A program made the translations under genes and the position numbers. This document shows, piece by piece, positions 51,101-54,306 of a stretch of 64,000 bases of DNA (positions are counted from its first letter, which is position 1; every line of letters begins with the position of its first letter). The notes beneath the pieces are model-generated. The model was not told where the DNA came from. It saw only the letters and a program-made list of their open reading frames with translations, and did no database searches. Source of the stretch: Acanthosepion lycidas (taxonomy: Eukaryota; Mollusca; Cephalopoda; Sepiida; Sepiidae); assembly GCA_963932145.1 (NCBI GenBank), contig OZ010596.1, positions 79,909,072 through 79,973,071 of the forward strand, written 5' to 3'.

Positions 51101-53937
51101 GAGCTTGTGTAAATGGTTGACAGGACAGGAATTAAGAACGATAACAAAAAGACCAAATTTACTAAGAGCTACAAAGACTAGGAAATTGTGGAGAGCCATG
51201 ATCTTTGATATCCTGAATGGACATGGTATATAGAAGAACGAGCTTGTGTAAATGGTTGACAGGACAGGAATTAAGAACGATAACAAAAAGACCAAATTTA
51301 CTAAGAGCTACAAAGACTAGGAAATTGTGGAGAGCCATGATCTTTGATATCCTGAATGGACATGGTATATAGAAGAAGAACGAGCTTGTGTAAATGGTTG
51401 ACAGGACAGGAATTAAGAACGATAACAAAAAGACCAAATTTACTAAGAGCTACAAAGACTAGGAAATTGTGGAGAGCCATGATCGTTGATATCCTGAAGG
51501 GACATGGTATATAGAAGAAGAAGGAGCTTGTGTAAATGGTTGACAGGACAGGGATTAGGAGAGATAGCAAAAAGACAAACTTTACTAAGAGCTACAAAGA
51601 GTAGGAAATTGTGGAGAGCCATGATCGTTGATATCCTGAAGGGACAAGGCACATAGAAGAAGAACGAGCTGGTTGGCAGAACAGGGATTAAGAGAAATAA
51701 CAAAAAGACAAACCTTACTAGAAACTACAAAAGACAAGTGGTTGTGGAGAGCCATGATCGTCCACGTTTTGAAGGGTGTAAACACATAGAAGATGCATTA
51801 CATTGAAAAGAACATCACAAAGAACTTGGAGCTGAAGTCAGGATTGCTGATTTTCAGTGTAAACAACATATGGCAAATTGTTGGAATGTTTCATTATTGT
51901 GTTGCTTGAGAATAAGAAACATTACAAATTTGCATGACAGTTCAAAAACAAAATTGATCTTTTGGCTCAAAGTAAACATGTTCAATGATTACTCAATCAA
52001 TAATAATGACTTGGAAGAGGGGACAAGCACAATCTTCCCCATCATTTGGCCTTGTTAAAAAACTTACCTCGTATACCCATATTTCAAACAGAGCAAGTTT
52101 AACATTGACCATGTGCCAGACTAAGCCAACATAATACTTACCTTCAAACTGTTTTTTTTTTACATCAGCCTTTAATAATAAAAAAAGTGGATATAGTCGG
52201 TTTTTTAGAGTTTCAAACGATTTTACTGAACAAACTGTAACTTTCCCTTATCGGACATATTTGTGAATAAGTCCTGAAAATTTCATTTAAAATTTGACAA
52301 TTATCTGATTTTTGCAAGAATTTCCAAATGAATACTTTTTACCTCAAAAAAAAACACTCAAAGAAAAATTTTTTATGAAGGCTCTAAAAAATAATAATGA
52401 AAAAAAAAATCCTTTGGTCTTTTCTTTTTGACGATTACGTTTTTTTGTTGAGGCATTTTTTCATCATGTATTGTACAGTAGTAGTATGCTCATTTTTTGG
52501 AGCATATACACGATGAACAAGGTTGCATAAAGGTTGTTCGTTAAAAGGAGATAAAAATACTTGAGATGTAAAAATTGCTTGAAACGCTAAATCCGACTAT
52601 GACCGTAGAGAATATTATATTCAATATCAACATGTTCAATATAATTTTTTTAGTAAACAATTGTTTACTCATTGTAAGAATTTTATTTTTAAAACATTAC
52701 TTTCAGGTGGCAAAAACTGTCAACAAGTTTTCTTTTAAAAAAAAAAAAAAACACTTCTTGAAGAGAATTTTAATTTTATGGTTGGAGAATCCCACTGCAA
52801 TGTATAGACTGCCGCTGGTTTGATACTATTTATTTAATGACAATGTTAATTGATAAGTAAGTAGTAGTAGCATAACACTTCAGGAATCGGTGAGCTGAGT
52901 TCAAATTCTCGCCTATTTTTGTAGCATTCACTTTCGTACAAATGCCCTCATAATAATAATAAAAAAAAGCATGCATATTCTATAATTCTCTCATCCAACC
53001 CAGGAAAACCTGGGAATTCAAAAATGTGGAATGTCAAAGCTAGACGCAGATGATAAAAGAAAATTAATCTGTGGGGAGCCATAATCGCTTACCTCCTGAA
53101 CGAAACTGACAAAACAAAAAACATTACACTTCCACACAAATGAAAATAATATTGAACACGTACTTTACGGCAGTGGTTCTCAATCTATTTTGCACAATGT
53201 ACCCTTTTCCCCATCAGGGTGGCACCCACCTTTCCAAGATTGTCAAACTCAAAGTGCATCCCAAATAATATGTATACTGGAAAATCATTCTTTTCCATAT
53301 TTAGTACGTACATTTTTTTTACAAACATGGATTATTTTTGTAATGGCAAAAAACACAAGAGCCAGCATGACCTCTCAGTTGCGCCGACCGATGCACATTG
53401 CGGGTTGTACAGCCTTTGGGGAGTTAAAGTTTTTAACATTGACTTTTTTTTGAGTCTATCAATCTGTGGCCCAAACTCCCATTCTGAAATTTACCCCAGG
53501 GGTGGGGAAGCCTTCTCCACTAGTTGAGAGTCCATGCTTTAGGATCTTTATATTTTTAATGATTTTTTTTTAATTGTTTTTATAGGCAACCCTCCCTTCA
53601 GAACTGGGAGAAACTAAAGAAAAAAAAAAGAAAAGAAAGGCAAATAGAAAGTTAATAAAAGCAAATTCTTCAATTGAATAGTAAAACAAATAAATGACTT
53701 ACACTGTCCAGATTTATTTTCATCCAAGGAAGAAATTTTGGTGGTCTTTTTCGGTTCATTTTCACAATGAAGTTGGAATTTTTCTTTGAGAGAGTGAATA
53801 AAATCTTCTTTAAGATAATACGAATTGATTGTCATTCGCGTGGAAGAATCTTTACCATTTTCCACCCGAACACGCTTATTAATTTGGTCATGGCTCTTTC
53901 CCGAATCAATACTCCTTTTGGATTGGTCAGTTGCCAT
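17471..53937 (-). CDS. OGFOD1: OGFOD1 ribosomal prolyl hydroxylase, complete 13-exon gene
   Basis: 2-oxoglutarate and Fe(II) dependent oxygenase (yeast Tpa1 / human OGFOD1 family) that 3-hydroxylates a proline of ribosomal protein uS12 (RPS23) and so tunes translation and stress-granule behaviour. Thirteen exons, all with GT-AG borders and matching phases, sum to 1878 bp (625 residues; human is about 542). Residues 1-80 are variable, basic and NLS-like ([19 protein letters not shown]). The catalytic double-stranded beta-helix contains [30 protein letters not shown] with iron ligands H185 and D187, [11 protein letters not shown] with H248, and [11 protein letters not shown] with the 2-oxoglutarate Arg R260. 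These are offset by exactly 30 from the human residues I recall. The second, non-catalytic helix domain begins about residue 310 and contains [20 protein letters not shown], then a long acidic/Ser-rich linker in exon 10 (about 400-505), and ends [10 protein letters not shown]. The only ATG in frame near the start is at 53937. AATAAA overlaps the stop codon (GAATAAA). It is divergent from LSM4. Confidence 0.95.
17618..17852. other. OGFOD1: OGFOD1 intron 12
   Basis: A short intron holding a poly(A) run of about 23 on the plus strand (17638-17660), which lies next to the acceptor as a pyrimidine tract. No other feature seen. Confidence 0.7.
17853..17911 (-). CDS. OGFOD1: OGFOD1 exon 12
   Basis: Acceptor CTATTTCAG, donor GAAGAG|GTAAAT. 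Encodes [20 protein letters not shown], aligning with human WEPEYGGFTSYIAKGEDEE. Ends in phase 0. Confidence 0.95.
18985..19440 (+). mobile_element. SINE family A with extended tail
   Basis: The best-preserved copy. A box GGTGGAGTAATGGATAGC, then GAGGAATCGGAGAGCAGAG, B box GTTTGAATTCC, then TTACATTCACTTATGTACTA, GGGAAAGGTATGAATCC, CTATGGGTAAATAGCAGG and GATGGGAACTGGTCT. It continues about 230 bases past the end seen in other copies, with a GC-richer segment ending CCCCGGGTGAATGCTG. That segment may be the true 3' half or an adjoining element. It lies antisense in an OGFOD1 intron. Confidence 0.7.
19701..19859 (-). CDS. OGFOD1: OGFOD1 exon 11
   Basis: Acceptor TTCTTCAG, donor GAAA|GTAAGT. Encodes [20 protein letters not shown] and [12 protein letters not shown], aligning with human LRHWKTGHYTLIHD...FALDLILYCGCE. 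Phase 1 in, phase 1 out. Confidence 0.94.
20085..20447. repeat. 40-bp tandem array
   Basis: About nine units of exactly 40 bp (CTAAGATACTATTGAAAGTG plus AGAGGGGTAG plus AAAAAAGAAG). The internal units are identical and the outer ones diverged (20010-20084 and 20440-20460). In intron 10 of OGFOD1. The strand asymmetry (purine-rich on plus) is strong. Confidence 0.92.
21422..21864 (-). CDS. OGFOD1: OGFOD1 exon 10 (large, with variable linker)
   Basis: Acceptor CCTTACAG, donor TCAG|GTGAGA. The first third is conserved ([27 protein letters not shown]). The rest is a hydrophilic linker starting [19 protein letters not shown] and rich in Ser, Glu and Asn. Human OGFOD1 also has an acidic linker here; this one is longer and accounts for much of the length excess. 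Leaves in phase 1. Confidence 0.93.
22127..22366. repeat. Fold-back element, 75-bp arms
   Basis: The left arm 22127-22201 and right arm 22290-22366 are inverted copies. They share GTGAAAGAAGTCCTCAAAT, GTGCCCCAAAT, CAAATAC and GAAATGCACAAATACGTACT with few mismatches, around an 88-bp loop. The left side has a partial direct duplication of AAATACGTACTC-GGGGCA. No ORF. Possibly a MITE with long inverted repeats; target duplication not clear. Confidence 0.75.
22914..24112 (+). mobile_element. Mariner element, Hsmar1/cecropia-like, inactive
   Basis: Tc1/mariner DNA transposon in sense orientation, antisense to OGFOD1, in intron 9. The right end (24080-24112) is intact: ACGACATTATTTTTGCACCAACC beginning at about 24087, next to a TA run. 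The left inverted repeat is missing; homology appears lost at a TA microsatellite at 22897-22913. The same terminal sequence forms an 80-bp palindromic element at 58928. Confidence 0.9.
23018..24035 (+). pseudogene. Mariner transposase with two nonsense codons
   Basis: Reads continuously from ATG at 23018 to TAA at 24033-24035, about 340 codons, with no frameshift. It is broken by TGA at 23500-23502 (after YDN R, where an Arg is expected) and TAA at 23533-23535 (after GEAP, where a Lys is expected). The N-terminal paired helix-turn-helix contains [20 protein letters not shown] and [18 protein letters not shown]; then [32 protein letters not shown] linker; and the DDE/D core with [11 protein letters not shown] (first Asp), [10 protein letters not shown] (second Asp) and [13 protein letters not shown] (third Asp), giving D,D34D. 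All three catalytic residues survive. The protein belongs to the same subfamily as the transposase part of human SETMAR. AATAAA follows the stop at once (TTAATAAAG). Confidence 0.93.
24170..24455. repeat. Dispersed repeat G, copy 2, with inserted hairpin
   Basis: Same blocks as at 1855-2115 (GTGCTATTTCCAA, GACATATACAGTATG, AATTTCCTATTTTTT, GGGCCAGCACAGCCAGG), interrupted by the perfect 105-bp palindrome at 24264-24368. A CA run follows at 24463-24481. The copies share the flanks but not the palindrome's full arms. Confidence 0.6.
24264..24368. repeat. Perfect 51-bp inverted repeat with 3-bp loop
   Basis: The left arm 24264-24314 and right arm 24318-24368 are exact reverse complements over 51 bases, with the loop AAG. 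The arms start GAAAGTAACTTATCATGGGT and end GTTGAATACTCTG at the loop. Such a palindrome would extrude easily and is rarely stable, so it is either very young, under selection as a hairpin RNA, or an assembly or cloning fold-back. Confidence 0.95.
24890..24969 (-). CDS. OGFOD1: OGFOD1 exon 9
   Basis: Acceptor TGTTTCCAG, donor AGAAG|GTAATC. Encodes [20 protein letters not shown] and SGPANR, aligning with human [24 protein letters not shown]. Leaves in phase 2. Confidence 0.92.
27000..27335 (+). pseudogene. Penelope-like element GIY-YIG endonuclease domain
   Basis: Penelope-like retroelements encode a reverse transcriptase with a C-terminal GIY-YIG nuclease. The frame around 27080-27334 reads [40 protein letters not shown] and [26 protein letters not shown] and YKGETGR correspond to the GIY...YIG pair, with the catalytic Arg in the following RLQEH helix. 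It ends in TAA at 27332-27334, but the family's next block ([16 protein letters not shown] then [12 protein letters not shown]) follows in another frame with a stop, so the copy is frameshifted and dead. The reverse-transcriptase part is absent. A TA run at 26986-27012 marks the truncation. Antisense in OGFOD1 intron 8. Confidence 0.8.
27336..27870 (+). mobile_element. Penelope-like 3' untranslated tail
   Basis: Follows the GIY-YIG ORF directly. In order: ORF remnant ending AATATGGGAACCAGTAATAAG, the tRNA-like segment (ACAGTGGATAAAGGCGTTAG, then TGTGAGTTCAATACCC), GAGCGAAATAAAGGGTTCAG, the CTGAAGA...GAAA core at 27717-27747, AATAAATATGG, AATAGTCCTAATAATGTAAA and the terminal CAGAAATATAGACAGATA. 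This is the reference copy for the tails at 1.0, 30.7 and 33.9 kb. Confidence 0.75.
27927..28040 (-). CDS. OGFOD1: OGFOD1 exon 8
   Basis: Acceptor TTTCCAAG, donor TTGAAG|GTCAGC, phase 0 on both sides. Encodes [20 protein letters not shown] and EIQLQDFLK, aligning with human [20 protein letters not shown]...LLKEFLK, the start of the second domain. Confidence 0.94.
28566..28945 (+). pseudogene. LINE reverse transcriptase fragment (palm/thumb)
   Basis: The frame reads [20 protein letters not shown], then [20 protein letters not shown] and [16 protein letters not shown]. The pattern (K-ET-----N, a variable insert, then FKYLGIWIS and ...RIGCA) is the end of the palm and the start of the thumb in one group of LINE reverse transcriptases. 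The catalytic YADD region is not present. ORF of 122 codons, closed by TAA. Inserted antisense in OGFOD1 intron 7. Confidence 0.6.
29622..29790 (+). repeat. Dispersed repeat C, copy 3
   Basis: ATTTGCCCATAGCTGGGACC, TTAACAGGTGCTACCATCCC, CAGCAATTAACAGGTCGTTC, CCTTGCTGCCGGATGTAGTT and CATACCCAGGAC, in the same order as the other copies. Confidence 0.65.
29872..30115 (+). repeat. Dispersed repeat D, copy 2
   Basis: Includes CAAGATGTTGACATTCCACA, GTTACTGAACTTGAGGAATC, TTTTCCTGAAAAATTATTTT and TTGGCTGCTTGGTGAATGAA. It ends about 100 bases before OGFOD1 exon 7. Confidence 0.55.
30215..30343 (-). CDS. OGFOD1: OGFOD1 exon 7 (2-oxoglutarate Arg)
   Basis: Acceptor CTTTCAG, donor TTGGAG|GTAAGA, phase 0 on both sides. 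Encodes [20 protein letters not shown] and [14 protein letters not shown]260 is the expected 2-oxoglutarate carboxylate anchor. Confidence 0.95.
30556..30620. repeat. Short hairpin, 18-bp perfect stem
   Basis: GGTGATAATTATTTGATA at 30568-30585, loop CTAAA, then its exact complement at 30591-30608. An outer imperfect extension pairs GACTATCTCCAT with GTGCAGATAGTC. Total about 65 nt, the size of a pre-miRNA hairpin, though low complexity argues for a small MITE instead. Confidence 0.75.
30709..31105 (+). mobile_element. Penelope-like 3' tail, 5' truncated
   Basis: Starts at AATATGGGAACCAGTAATAA (the end of the ORF) and runs through the tRNA-like segment (TGGTACAGTGGATAAAGG and GTGTGAGTTCAATTCTCC), AGCGAAATAAAGGGTTCA, the core CTGAAGAAGGCC / CGGCCGAAAC (about 30999-31029) and the terminal CTCAGAAATATAGACAGATA. 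It has the best-preserved core stem of the tails here. Confidence 0.7.
31120..31380. repeat. Dispersed repeat E, copy 1
   Basis: Shares with 36408-36600 the blocks CATCTGATAGACTTTATCAA or CGTCTGATGGACTTTATCAA, GGCAAA-GTAAGGATTTTATT, TTGCAACA-G-ATTTATA, TAAAAATGT and AAAGGTAAACTATGGA. The copy at 36 kb is interrupted by a Helitron near its end, so this one approximates the empty site. Confidence 0.6.
31640..31940 (+). mobile_element. LINE 3' end fragment (CR1-like tail)
   Basis: Matches the tail at 55.0-55.8 kb: TTTTGAACAGGA, TTGACCTCTTCAAGTCTAGA, CAGTAACCCAATATTTTGAG, and GGCCTTGCATTGGGTAAACA before an A-rich end. It corresponds to the terminal codons and 3' untranslated part of the LINE seen at 5.6 kb. 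No intact frame. Confidence 0.6.
32237..32880. repeat. 39-bp minisatellite, about 16 units
   Basis: Unit TTCACATTTGAAGCCACCAG plus CGAGAAGGTTACAGTGGCC. Sixteen near-identical copies with only the variant ACATTGG in place of ACAGTGG in a few. Because 39 is a multiple of three and the unit lacks stops, two plus-strand frames and one minus-strand frame stay open for more than 210 codons (13-residue periods such as [13 protein letters not shown]). It lies in OGFOD1 intron 6 with no start context or splice evidence, so I call it a repeat and not a protein. Confidence 0.93.
33498..33652 (-). mobile_element. tRNA-derived SINE, family B
   Basis: Reverse-complement copy: the head complement CTTGCTAACCATTACACCAT gives the A box ATGGTGTAATGGTTAGC, and the tail region reads TTTTCTAAGCTTAGCTTAGA and TGTGGCACAAGGCC. 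Family members at 36045 (minus) and 60027 (plus) share the head, GTTCGATCCTC-like B box and GGCCTTGTGCCAC tail. Confidence 0.65.
33830..34195 (+). mobile_element. Penelope-like tail with inverted 5' piece
   Basis: 33890-34195 is a plus-strand tail (GTTAGATCCAGTGACAGGAC, AATAAAGGGTTCAGTTCGAC, CTGAAGAAGGCTGG / CGGCTGAAAT, terminal CTCAGAAATATAGACA). It is preceded at 33830-33889 by about 60 bases of the same tail in inverse orientation (TTATTTACATTATTCATACT, then CCATATTTATTACGTTTTGG). Inverted terminal pieces are a known structural habit of Penelope-like elements. Confidence 0.65.
34695..34786 (-). CDS. OGFOD1: OGFOD1 exon 6 (second iron His)
   Basis: Acceptor TTTTTCAG, donor CATCAG|GTCGGT (a weak but valid GT donor), phase 0 at the end. 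Encodes [20 protein letters not shown] and [12 protein letters not shown]248 is the distal iron ligand. A poly(A) run on the plus strand adjoins the acceptor. Confidence 0.95.
34797..35740. other. Intron sequence with unexplained 138-codon open frame
   Basis: Part of OGFOD1 intron 5. 35045-35461 (plus) is open for 138 codons, includes a 20-bp tandem duplication around AAAGTCCATCCAGGGGA, and gives a basic Ser/Pro/Gly-rich sequence with no domain I recognise. Nothing supports it as a gene. Confidence 0.35.
36045..36168 (-). mobile_element. SINE family B, partial
   Basis: Minus-strand copy: GAGGATTGAACCCACCACTC is the B-box complement, and GTGAGACAAGCTTGTTAACC followed by ATTATGCCAGG the A-box complement. 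The tail end is present only as ACAAGGCTGCAAATATGG. Confidence 0.6.
36408..36599. repeat. Dispersed repeat E, copy 2, Helitron target
   Basis: Same blocks as at 31120. The repeat sequence breaks at 36599 exactly where the Helitron begins and resumes past 37257 (ATAAATGAAAGTGAATAAAT, compare AAACGAAAAATGAGTAAATG in the other copy). Confidence 0.55.
36600..37256 (+). mobile_element. Non-autonomous Helitron, copy 2
   Basis: Begins TCTTACTTATTATAAAACGC after an A and ends CCCGGGCAACGCCGGG, CTCTACTG, CTAG at 37253-37256. The 3' neighbour is C, not the expected T. Same internal layout as 3489-4100 in opposite orientation, including the doubled left-end region. Apparently inserted into dispersed repeat E. 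No Rep/helicase ORF. Confidence 0.8.
38163..38279 (-). CDS. OGFOD1: OGFOD1 exon 5 (HxD iron-binding exon)
   Basis: Acceptor TTTTTACAG, donor AATG|GTAAGA. Encodes [20 protein letters not shown] and [16 protein letters not shown]. The H-D-D sequence supplies the His and Asp iron ligands (H185, D187). GGSLDLF is the turn before the 2-oxoglutarate strand. Confidence 0.96.
38536..39182. repeat. 640-bp polypurine tract
   Basis: Almost pure A/G on the plus strand apart from single C bases, built of irregular units such as AAAACAAGAGAGAAAGGAAA (about 20-26 bp, length-variable A runs). The minus strand is the transcribed sense strand of OGFOD1, so its pre-mRNA would contain a 640-nt pyrimidine tract. 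The open frame of 343 codons across it is composed almost only of Phe, Ser and Leu and is an artefact. Confidence 0.93.
39979..40079 (-). CDS. OGFOD1: OGFOD1 exon 4
   Basis: Acceptor TTTCCTAG, donor ACTG|GTAAGT. Encodes [20 protein letters not shown] and then CSIYEYT, aligning with human ILFEDFRSWLSDISKIDLE...AKYEFT. Leaves in phase 1. Confidence 0.93.
40080..41440. other. OGFOD1 intron 3, first part, no feature seen
   Basis: AT-rich intron sequence with several A and T runs. I find no exon, no recognisable transposon and no strong inverted repeat. Confidence 0.5.
41450..41595 (-). mobile_element. SINE family A
   Basis: Minus-strand copy: TTAACCCATAGCTGGAG, GTGGATTCATTACCTTTCCC, GTAAGTGAATGTAACGAACC, the B-box complement GAATTGGAACTTGGCT and the A-box complement TATCCATTACACCACTC. 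Confidence 0.65.
42290..42660 (+). promoter_or_regulatory. Promoter-like block, possible solo LTR
   Basis: Two CCAAT boxes (42316 and 42331, the second as CCAATCAG), a TATA box (TATAAA, 42366-42371) 35 bases on in the context CGTGTATAAAGGCGGCC, then a GC-richer transcribed-looking stretch and AATAAA at 42605. CCAAT, TATA and poly(A) within 300 bp is the layout of an LTR; GAAATATTCACTGCTAACC occurs twice inside. I cannot define TG...CA ends or a target duplication. It could equally be a small promoter captured by another element. Confidence 0.4.
42761..43440 (-). pseudogene. Mariner-family transposase remnant, second lineage
   Basis: Minus strand. The right end is AAGGTGCGATGGATAAATTG and on to ATTTGAACGACAATTTATCC on the other strand. 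Coding remnants in order: [20 protein letters not shown] (N-terminal helix), [32 protein letters not shown] then a stop, [38 protein letters not shown] and [17 protein letters not shown], ending [14 protein letters not shown]. The IWQKDSA-PCH block holds the second catalytic Asp and ISPDCQPL the PDCNPLDYYVW motif; the DY is changed to HY. The central part is deleted. Confidence 0.7.
43999..44122. repeat. Two (TA)n tracts
   Basis: TA runs at about 43996-44030 and 44098-44122, separated by 65 bases including TAGATATGATATTGAGTGC. Confidence 0.85.
44187..44228. repeat. Perfect 19-bp hairpin
   Basis: CAAAATGGTATATATTGGG (44187-44205), loop ATAG, exact complement 44210-44228, with imperfect pairing outward (AGGCTAGATTT against GAATCGGGCT). 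Non-coding. Confidence 0.8.
44712..44820. repeat. 33-bp inverted repeat enclosing CTGATGA...GAAAC
   Basis: The outer 15 bases are perfect (AATATAAAAAATTTC against its complement), then an imperfect extension (TCAACACTACCTGG against CCGAGCAGTGCTGA). Between the arms sits CTGATGA (44764-44770), 12 bases with possible 3-bp pairing, and GAAAC (44783-44787). A (TA)n run (44668-44692) precedes it. Confidence 0.7.
45111..45157 (-). CDS. OGFOD1: OGFOD1 exon 3 (47 bp)
   Basis: Small exon between TGTGTCAG and GTAAGA. Encodes [16 protein letters not shown], aligning with human SDDLKKRREPHISTLR. It ends in phase 2. A run of more than 25 A on the plus strand sits just upstream of its acceptor. Confidence 0.92.
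45310..45612 (-). pseudogene. Mariner transposase C-terminal fragment, third lineage
   Basis: The minus strand, with frameshifts, reads [15 protein letters not shown]-like sequence, then [20 protein letters not shown], then FKNKDM and [13 protein letters not shown]. The block P-SPDLAPSDYHLF-SL is the third-Asp region of mariner transposases. It is too degraded for a single frame. It lies 150 bases upstream (in gene sense) of OGFOD1 exon 3. Confidence 0.6.
46222..46378 (+). repeat. Dispersed repeat C, copy 4
   Basis: CTACCCATAGCTAGGACCCC, ACCACCCCAG, GGTGGTTCCATGCTGTTGGA and TGTAGTTTATTGTCATACCC, with the last block duplicated. It is preceded (45890-46060) by two copies of GGCATATCAACCTCA-TGGGT followed by TATTTAATGC. 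Confidence 0.6.
46629..46835 (+). other. Unrecognised 68-codon open frame with Cys motif
   Basis: Reads [20 protein letters not shown] and on to [20 protein letters not shown], closed by TAA and followed by AATAAA (46834 region) in the sense orientation, antisense to OGFOD1. CVICK with upstream Cys could be a zinc-binding end of a transposase, but I cannot assign a family. Confidence 0.25.
47402..47556 (-). CDS. OGFOD1: OGFOD1 exon 2
   Basis: Acceptor AACTTCAG|GTGATC, donor CATCAG|GTAACT, ending in phase 0. It encodes [20 protein letters not shown] and on to [13 protein letters not shown], the highly conserved entry strand of the oxygenase domain (human PFLHCVIPNF...NDLYKFQQ). Confidence 0.95.
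47932..48088 (+). repeat. Dispersed repeat C, copy 5
   Basis: TAGCTGATAGCTGGGATCCT, AACAGGTGCTACCACCCCAA, AACAGCAATTAAAATGTAGT, GCTCCTCAAAACCTCCCGAT and CATACCCAGGAC. Confidence 0.62.
48571..49163. repeat. 590-bp fold-back element, 225-bp arms
   Basis: The left arm 48571-48790 and right arm about 48927-49163 are inverted copies at roughly 80 percent identity by eye. Well-matched stretches include ATAGTCATTAGAAAATCCT, GAAATTTTGCTGAAT, CTTATATCTT-TGAT, CACTGGCCAGAAATTAA and ATTTTTAGTCAAGG-ATCCAA plus ATATCCCTTTAGA. The loop is about 135 bp. No coding potential; it abuts the LINE fragment that starts near 49165. The length and divergence suggest an old inverted-repeat transposon. Confidence 0.8.
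49165..49960 (+). pseudogene. LINE ORF2 C-terminal region, degraded
   Basis: Plus strand, several frameshifts. In order: [14 protein letters not shown], then [86 protein letters not shown] and [16 protein letters not shown]. This follows the known order of the end of one LINE reverse-transcriptase ORF (thumb, then a C-terminal segment ending WR-MV--A--HGT). The last 140 bases are the seed of the tandem array that follows. A GA run lies at 49791-49806. Confidence 0.7.
49888..51780 (+). repeat. 142-bp tandem array derived from a LINE 3' end
   Basis: About fourteen units of 139-147 bp, each containing CTAGGAAATTGTGGAGAGCC, ATGATC(G/T)TTGATATCCTGAA, GGACATGGTATATAGAAGAA and TGGTTGACAGGACAGGAATT. 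Each unit reads [20 protein letters not shown] then [18 protein letters not shown] in the plus frame, the C-terminus of the preceding LINE ORF. Central units differ by a few bases; the outermost ones on both sides (49888 and 51540-51780) are diverged, as expected for an array growing from its middle. In OGFOD1 intron 1. Confidence 0.92.
51790..52860. other. OGFOD1 intron 1, no feature seen
   Basis: AT-rich intron sequence with A and T runs (52140, 52345, 52400, 52735). No domain, transposon end or convincing inverted repeat recognised. Confidence 0.45.
52870..52965 (+). mobile_element. SINE family A, partial
   Basis: AGGAATCGGTGAGCTGAG, GTTCAAATTCTCG (B box) and GTAGCATTCACTTTCGTACA, then AATGCCC, cut off by an AAT run. 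The A-box end is missing. Confidence 0.5.
53040..53100 (-). mobile_element. LINE 3' fragment related to the 142-bp unit
   Basis: CTGTGGGGAGCCATAATCGC resembles the GTGGAGAGCCATGATCGTT block of the array. A further relative in inverse orientation is at 55455-55490 (CATGGCTCTCCACAACTTTT). The orientation here is uncertain because the match is short. Confidence 0.35.
53703..53937 (-). CDS. OGFOD1: OGFOD1 exon 1 (start codon)
   Basis: ATG at 53937-53935 in the context AAAATGG. The frame is open upstream to about 53991 but has no other ATG. It encodes residues 1-78, hydrophilic and poorly conserved, ending DENKSGQ. The donor is CAGT|GTAAGT at 53703/53702, phase 1. Confidence 0.85.
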
Positions 53938-54303
53938 TTTAAAATACTTCCTTAAAAAATTGTTTTTCTCTGTATTAAAAAAAAAAGACAATTTCGTAAA
54001 GATTTACAATATCACCGCCATGTGTTGTGTTTCAAGTTGAGACAAAGCTTACTTTCGTACACAGCTATTACAATTAAAACCTCAAATTCTCTTTTGAGAA
54101 AAGCAGTAAATAAATTTTAAGGATGAAATAAAATAATTTTTTATTTATTTTTTAATTTTAAATTGTAATGACAAATATTTTATCCCTCTACACAAATGAC
54201 AGTTTGTAAATACGTAAACAAGGATATCGACTTTACATGTTACTCAAATGGCGACGACCCATGTGAGGATTTGTTAAAACCTAGAAAGTGAAACTTCATA
54301 AAA
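53938..54303. promoter_or_regulatory. Putative bidirectional promoter of OGFOD1 and LSM4
   Basis: Only 366 bases separate the OGFOD1 ATG (minus, 53937) from the LSM4 ATG (plus, 54304), so both promoters and 5' untranslated regions must fit or overlap here. No TATA box is placed convincingly for either gene. Two YY1-like ATGGCG motifs point outward, one towards each gene: CACATGGCGGTG on the minus strand (54012-54023) and CAAATGGCGACG on the plus strand (54246-54257). YY1 sites of this kind typically lie just downstream of start sites of TATA-less housekeeping genes. The middle (54110-54190) is a very AT-rich stretch. Confidence 0.6.
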
Positions 54304-54306
54304 ATG
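54304..54306 (+). CDS. LSM4: LSM4 exon 1 (initiator Met only)
   Basis: ATG immediately followed by the consensus donor GTAAGT. Supported by the conserved one-codon first exon in LSM4 genes and by exon 2 starting at the second residue. An upstream ATG at 54248 opens a 9-codon frame ending TAA at 54277; whether it is transcribed depends on the start site. Confidence 0.85.

Noticed and set aside
49613-51785. Series of minus-strand frames of about 92 codons repeated every 142 bp
   Set aside because: They are the antisense of the LINE-derived tandem unit; the sense meaning is on the plus strand, where it continues the LINE ORF.
53174-53540. Possible hAT element (starts CAGTGGTTCTCAA)
   Set aside because: The right end (GTTGAGAGTCCATGC) matches the expected inverted repeat only partly and I see no 8-bp target duplication.
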